Assembly: GCF_001281525.1 (NCBI RefSeq)
Contig: NZ_LGCI01000002.1
Coordinates: 124,001-188,000, forward strand
Source of the DNA: Lysinibacillus macroides
Lineage (GTDB): Bacteria; Bacillota; Bacilli; Bacillales_A; Planococcaceae
Direction of reading: 5' to 3'
Length of the DNA: 64,000 nt
Numbering within the stretch: the first letter of the stretch is position 1; each line of letters starts with the position of its first letter. This document shows positions 60,509 through 64,000 of the stretch, in pieces. A program made the position numbers and the translations under genes. Below the pieces are notes generated by a model that was given only the letters and a program-made list of their open reading frames with translations, was not told the DNA's origin and did no database searches.

Positions 60509-62005
60509 ATGTTAGAAGTTGTTAACGCTATAAACGGGGTTGTTTGGGGTAATGCGCTTATATTTCTATTTTTAACAGCGGGGCTTATATTTACAATCTT
60601 AATGAAATTTGTGCAAGTAAGGCGTATTAAAGACATGGTAGCATTACTTTTTGAAAAAAATGATGACAACGCTGGCATTTCATCTTTTCAAGCATTAGCC
60701 ATGTCATTAGGAAGTCGGGTAGGAACAGGAAATATTGTGGGGGTAGCACTAGCCATTAGTTTAGGGGGACCTGGTGCAGTCTTTTGGATGTGGGTTACAG
60801 GGTTTTTAGGTAGTGCCACTTCGTTTATTGAAATTACATTAACACAGGTTTATAAAAGTAAGATAAATGGTGAATATCGTGGAGGTGTTCCTTACTATAT
60901 TCATAAAGGCTTAAATATGAAATGGCTTGCAATTGCAGCGGCTATCATTTTAACAGTTGCCATTGGTATTCTTTGGCCAACGACACAGGCAAATACAATT
61001 GCTTTAACAGTTCAAAGTACATTCAATATTTCACCACTCGTTACAGGGATTTTATTAGCCATGTTGATTGCTGTTATTATTTTTGGTGGGGTTAAACGTA
61101 TTGCTACAGTATCTGAATTTCTCGTACCGTTTATGGCTTTTGGCTATATGTTAATTTGCATAATTATTTTAGCCTTTAATATTTCTGAAATTCCAGCAAT
61201 GTTTTCCCTAATTATTTCAAGCGCTTTCAATCTGAATGCTACGTTTAGCGGTCTATTAGGTCTTGCCATTGCTAAAGGGGTACAACGTGGCGTATTCTCT
61301 AATGCGGCTGGTCTCGGTTCTGAAACATTTGAATCAGGTGCAGCGAATGTTTCACATCCTGCAAAGCAAGGTTTAGTGCAAGCGTTTTCAGTATATCTTG
61401 ACACACTATTAATTTGTACAGCCACTGCCTTTATGATCTTAATTACGGGCATGTATAATGTTACTGGCGCAGATGGTACAGCAATCGTTTCCAGCCTCCC
61501 GAATGCTGGACCTGAGCTATATACGCAATTTGCCATATCAACGGTTATCGGCTCTTTCGGTAAATATTTCATGACAGCATCTTTATTCCTATTCTGCTTT
61601 ACAACATTAATCACGTACTTCTACAAAATGGATACCAATCTCGTCTATCTAAAAAGTACACTTTCTATTAAAGGAAACTTTTTAGACTATCTCGCTAAAT
61701 TTGGCTTCCTATTTATGGTCGTATTTGGCTCTGTGAATTCAGCTGCATTAATTTGGGGACTTGCTGATTTAGGTGTAGGCTTAATGGGCTGGGTTAATAT
61801 GATTGCAATCGTGCTCCTTGCTAAAACGGCAATAAAAGTGCTCAAAGATTATGAGCAACAAAAGAAAAATGGAGAAGACCCTATTTTCCGACCAGGCTTA
61901 TTAAATATTAAAAATGCTGATTATTGGGAAGAACTAGAGCAAAAAAGAACGGTAGAACAACGAGAGCCCGAAAAAATTGAGCATGAAAAAGTACCATTGG
62001 TATAA
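60509..62005 (+). CDS. Sodium:alanine/glycine symporter (AGCS family)
   Basis: The 498-residue transporter has about 11 helices and AGCS signatures: FQALAMSLGSRVGTGNIVGVALAISLGGPGAVFWMW, IKGEYRGG-like NGEYRGGVPYYIHKGL, GVQRGVFSNAAGLGSETFESGAANVSHPAKQGLVQAFSVYLDT and FCFTTLITYFYKMDTNL. It imports alanine, glycine or a related small amino acid with sodium. AGGGGTGG lies six bases before the ATG. A TTTTTCGAAAA palindrome overlaps the region just upstream. The nearby PucR-type gene and the racemase-family enzyme suggest substrate-specific induction. Confidence 0.9.
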   Translation: MLEVVNAINGVVWGNALIFLFLTAGLIFTILMKFVQVRRIKDMVALLFEKNDDNAGISSFQALAMSLGSRVGTGNIVGVALAISLGGPGAVFWMWVTGFLGSATSFIEITLTQVYKSKINGEYRGGVPYYIHKGLNMKWLAIAAAIILTVAIGILWPTTQANTIALTVQSTFNISPLVTGILLAMLIAVIIFGGVKRIATVSEFLVPFMAFGYMLICIIILAFNISEIPAMFSLIISSAFNLNATFSGLLGLAIAKGVQRGVFSNAAGLGSETFESGAANVSHPAKQGLVQAFSVYLDTLLICTATAFMILITGMYNVTGADGTAIVSSLPNAGPELYTQFAISTVIGSFGKYFMTASLFLFCFTTLITYFYKMDTNLVYLKSTLSIKGNFLDYLAKFGFLFMVVFGSVNSAALIWGLADLGVGLMGWVNMIAIVLLAKTAIKVLKDYEQQKKNGEDPIFRPGLLNIKNADYWEELEQKRTVEQREPEKIEHEKVPLV

Positions 62006-62008
62006 TTT

Positions 62009-62057
62009 AAAAAATCTTCTTCAAAGAAGCTAGCCATAACTTCTTTGAAGAAGATTT
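62009..62057. terminator. Bidirectional terminator between the symporter and PucR genes
   Basis: AAATCTTCTTCAAAGAAG pairs with CTTCTTTGAAGAAGATTT over a short loop; the minus strand continues into six T. Confidence 0.88.
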
Positions 62058-62087
62058 ACTATTGTTATAAGGGACTAATCATCAATT

Positions 62088-63668
62088 TTAAGTAATCTTC
62101 TTTTTTGAATACTTCCAGTCATAACCGATTGTATTTAAAAAATCTAATGCTACTAGCGCTGTCTCCAATGCGGTTTTCTTTGGAAATTCATCGAAATCTT
62201 TACCGATTAACTCCTTCATTCTTTCTAAACGATAATATAAAGATTGTCTAACAATATGAAGAGCTGTGGCTGTTACTTTTTTTGAGCAGTTATTATAAAG
62301 ATATACTCGCAACGTTTCAATTAAATTAGAGTTAAACTGATCGTCATAATCAATCACAGGTCCTAAATGATCAATCACATAATCTTCGAGTATCCCTTTT
62401 TCATATAGAGGATAAATTAATCGATAAATATAAATATCTTGATAAAATAAAAGTGTTTGTTTATACATTGTATTATGGAAAAACATCACTTCATTTGCTG
62501 TTTTATAGGCTAAAGATAATTTATATAATGATTGAGCTGGTCGACCTATTGCAACCTTTAATGCTTGCTGCTTCTTTTTAAAATACTCCTCTACTCTCTC
62601 CAAAATAGCTACAATATCTGCCCTATTGCAACTTTTATAGGTAAATAAAATACATGTGAGCTGATGATTATAAATAAATGGTAGTAAATCAATTCCTATC
62701 ACTTTGAATTGCGATTTTAAAAATATTGATAAATATTTAAATTCATCCTTCAAAAATTGATTATCTGGACAATCAATTATCATCACAATAAATTCAGCAA
62801 TATCCTTATCCAAATTTAGCTTTTTTAAATTAATCATTAATTGATCCGCACCGATTGTACCGAGTATCCAGTTCTTGATCCATTCTGGCGCTTCCATCTG
62901 ATGATCATTTGAATAAATATCTCGGAAAATAAGCTGCCCTAAAGTTTGTACAGTTCTTTTAACAATCGAGCTGTCCATTTCCGATAATTCATCCAATGAG
63001 CCATCTATATATAACACACCATATTGATTGTCTAATAGTTCAATTGGAAAAGAAGTGATGGATTCACTGGCTTCTGCTACATTTTTCTTAAATGTTTGCT
63101 TATCTAATGTTTTATAAAAGGATATGATTGGTTCAGTATTCATCATTTCAAACGCAACAGACCTTTTAATAGTTAAACAAAGGGTATCGATCATCTTTTG
63201 ATAAGGCGCATTTGAAAGTAGCACCTCGTTTAAAAGCTTAGAATACTCCTCTAGCTCAGTCAAGACATTATAACGGCTTTGAATAATATGAATATTGATA
63301 TTACGACTAACATCTAAAAATTTCACTAGCTCTTGGAAAATAATCACTGGAAAACCTTCCTCATTCGCAAGATCAATAACAGCTTGAGGTATATGAAACG
63401 TAAATTGCCCTAATTCAATACAAATTCCTGATGCTCCTGCTGCAATCGCTTTCTTGATAACGATGACAAACATTTCCTCATTCTCTTGCCAGCCCAGCCC
63501 TGTACATAAAATGAGTTCACCTCCATTGAGATAATCACCAAGATGGGGTGATTCAGAAATATGTACCCAGCTCACAGACTTTAAAATCCCAGTATGTCCC
63601 CCTATCAATTTAGCATTTTTAAAATCCTTCGTATGCAAAATTGATTCAATTGTCAATAAACCTTTCAT
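62088..63668 (-). CDS. PucR-family transcriptional regulator (second copy)
   Basis: The 526-residue protein opens LLTIESILHTKDFKNAKLIGGHTGILKSVSWVHISESPHLGDYLNGGELILCTGLG, the PucR N-terminal domain, and ends with the helix-turn-helix LIETLRVYLYNNCSKKVTATALHIVRQSLYYRLERMKELIG (about residues 465-510). It shares this layout and many positions with the regulator at 45169, so the two are paralogues. It probably controls the adjacent symporter, dehydrogenase and racemase-family genes. GGGGAG lies six bases before the ATG. The ligand is unknown. Confidence 0.87.
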   Translation of the reverse strand: MKGLLTIESILHTKDFKNAKLIGGHTGILKSVSWVHISESPHLGDYLNGGELILCTGLGWQENEEMFVIVIKKAIAAGASGICIELGQFTFHIPQAVIDLANEEGFPVIIFQELVKFLDVSRNINIHIIQSRYNVLTELEEYSKLLNEVLLSNAPYQKMIDTLCLTIKRSVAFEMMNTEPIISFYKTLDKQTFKKNVAEASESITSFPIELLDNQYGVLYIDGSLDELSEMDSSIVKRTVQTLGQLIFRDIYSNDHQMEAPEWIKNWILGTIGADQLMINLKKLNLDKDIAEFIVMIIDCPDNQFLKDEFKYLSIFLKSQFKVIGIDLLPFIYNHQLTCILFTYKSCNRADIVAILERVEEYFKKKQQALKVAIGRPAQSLYKLSLAYKTANEVMFFHNTMYKQTLLFYQDIYIYRLIYPLYEKGILEDYVIDHLGPVIDYDDQFNSNLIETLRVYLYNNCSKKVTATALHIVRQSLYYRLERMKELIGKDFDEFPKKTALETALVALDFLNTIGYDWKYSKKKIT

Positions 63669-63767
63669 ATAAAGCTCCCCTTTGTCCTCTTAGAAAGATA
63701 ATTTGAATATTGCTTTTACTCTTTGCTAAATACTATTCAAAGTCCGCTCTACCCTTTTTAACTATAA

Positions 63768-63799
63768 TAAGCCATGTGATTTTTTGTTCACATGGCTTA
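63768..63799. terminator. Terminator after the partial oxidoreductase gene
   Basis: TAAGCCATGTG pairs with CACATGGCTTA over a ten-base loop. It lies between the second PucR gene and the 3' end of the next minus-strand gene. Confidence 0.7.
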
Positions 63800-63849
63800 T
63801 ATTTGCTGTTTCACACTTATTATACTAAAAATCTTAGGTAAAATATAAT

Positions 63850-64000
63850 CTACATTCTTAACCTTTCCATGTAGTGTGCTATGGATGTTTGAATATCCTC
63901 TTCTGTCGCAACATAGGCTCCATTGAAATAGTATGGTGGTAAAAAAGTAGTTCCAATTAAATTGGATGTAGCACGAAACGGAAAGATTAATTCCTCGACT
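63850..64000 (-). CDS. NAD(P)H-dependent flavodoxin-fold oxidoreductase, C-terminal fragment
   Basis: The minus strand is open from the window edge to a TAG at 63850-63852 and encodes the last 49 residues. FPFRATSNLIGTTFLPPYYFNGAY matches the end of flavodoxin_2 quinone reductases (YwrO/KefF/MdaB-like), where a PFxxT and FLPP block precede the terminal helix. The catalytic and FMN-binding parts lie beyond the window, so the precise type cannot be given. Confidence 0.6.
   Translation of the reverse strand, partial: VEELIFPFRATSNLIGTTFLPPYYFNGAYVATEEDIQTSIAHYMERLRM

Noticed and set aside
1..64000. CRISPR arrays, tRNA or rRNA genes, insertion sequences and prophage genes
   Set aside because: No regularly spaced direct repeats with unique spacers, no recognisable tRNA or rRNA sequence and no transposase or integrase ORF were seen on either strand.

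Overview
The window looks like chromosomal DNA of a low-GC, endospore-forming member of the Bacillaceae, most like Lysinibacillus. This is inferred from gene content: the spore germination pair cwlJ-gerQ, a prespore regulator of the RsfA type, bacillithiol deacetylase BshB2, HemQ and LipL, a sortase-anchored surface protein, and T-box, S-box and preQ1 leader RNAs. No rRNA, tRNA, transposase, phage gene or CRISPR array was seen. Genes lie on both strands and most transcription units end in clear intrinsic hairpins, many of them shared by convergent genes.

Layout. 1-6.8 kb: the 3' end of a sortase gene converges on a 2082-residue surface protein with seven cysteine-bracketed modules, a DPNNP repeat stalk and an unusual LPQTD sorting motif. 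6.8-16.8 kb: a housekeeping and sporulation block resembling the ywfO-rsfA-lipL-hemQ and gerQ-ywdK-ywdI-ung-pdxK regions of Bacillus, plus several tiny genes (two paralogous 56-60 residue membrane proteins; a 58-residue cysteine protein in the ung operon). 16.8-31.3 kb: yojF-bshB2, a TerC protein, ilvA with cre-like and CodY-like sites, a NERD protein, an ECF sigma/anti-sigma pair, a TrpXYZ-like ABC transporter, an ABC efflux operon that ends with its own TetR-type gene, and queT behind a preQ1 riboswitch.

31.3-47.6 kb: a lone trpB behind a tryptophan T-box, an acyl-CoA ligase, threonine dehydrogenase with a perfect palindrome in its leader, a chemoreceptor, a RodA/FtsW protein, a GabP-like permease, and an operon of omega-aminotransferase, alanine dehydrogenase and methylmalonate/malonate-semialdehyde dehydrogenase next to a PucR-type regulator. 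That set can form a self-sustaining beta-alanine degradation cycle. 46.8-55.6 kb is a sulphur-metabolism region: mtnU and mtnE, then an S-box (SAM-I) leader that drives metQ-metN-metI followed by a crotonase-fold protein, an FMN-dependent 2-hydroxy-acid oxidase and a class III CoA-transferase. Joining these three enzymes to methionine uptake is the most intriguing arrangement here.

55.7-64 kb: glycine C-acetyltransferase (the partner of the distant threonine dehydrogenase), a P-loop ATPase, a Ser/Cys-type proline racemase family enzyme, a short-chain dehydrogenase, an alanine/sodium symporter-family transporter, a second PucR-type regulator, and the 3' end of a flavodoxin-fold NAD(P)H oxidoreductase. 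Identifications rest on recognised motifs and gene context; no database search was run. In many genes the start was moved from the longest reading frame to the codon correctly spaced from a Shine-Dalgarno sequence, and several of these are TTG or GTG.
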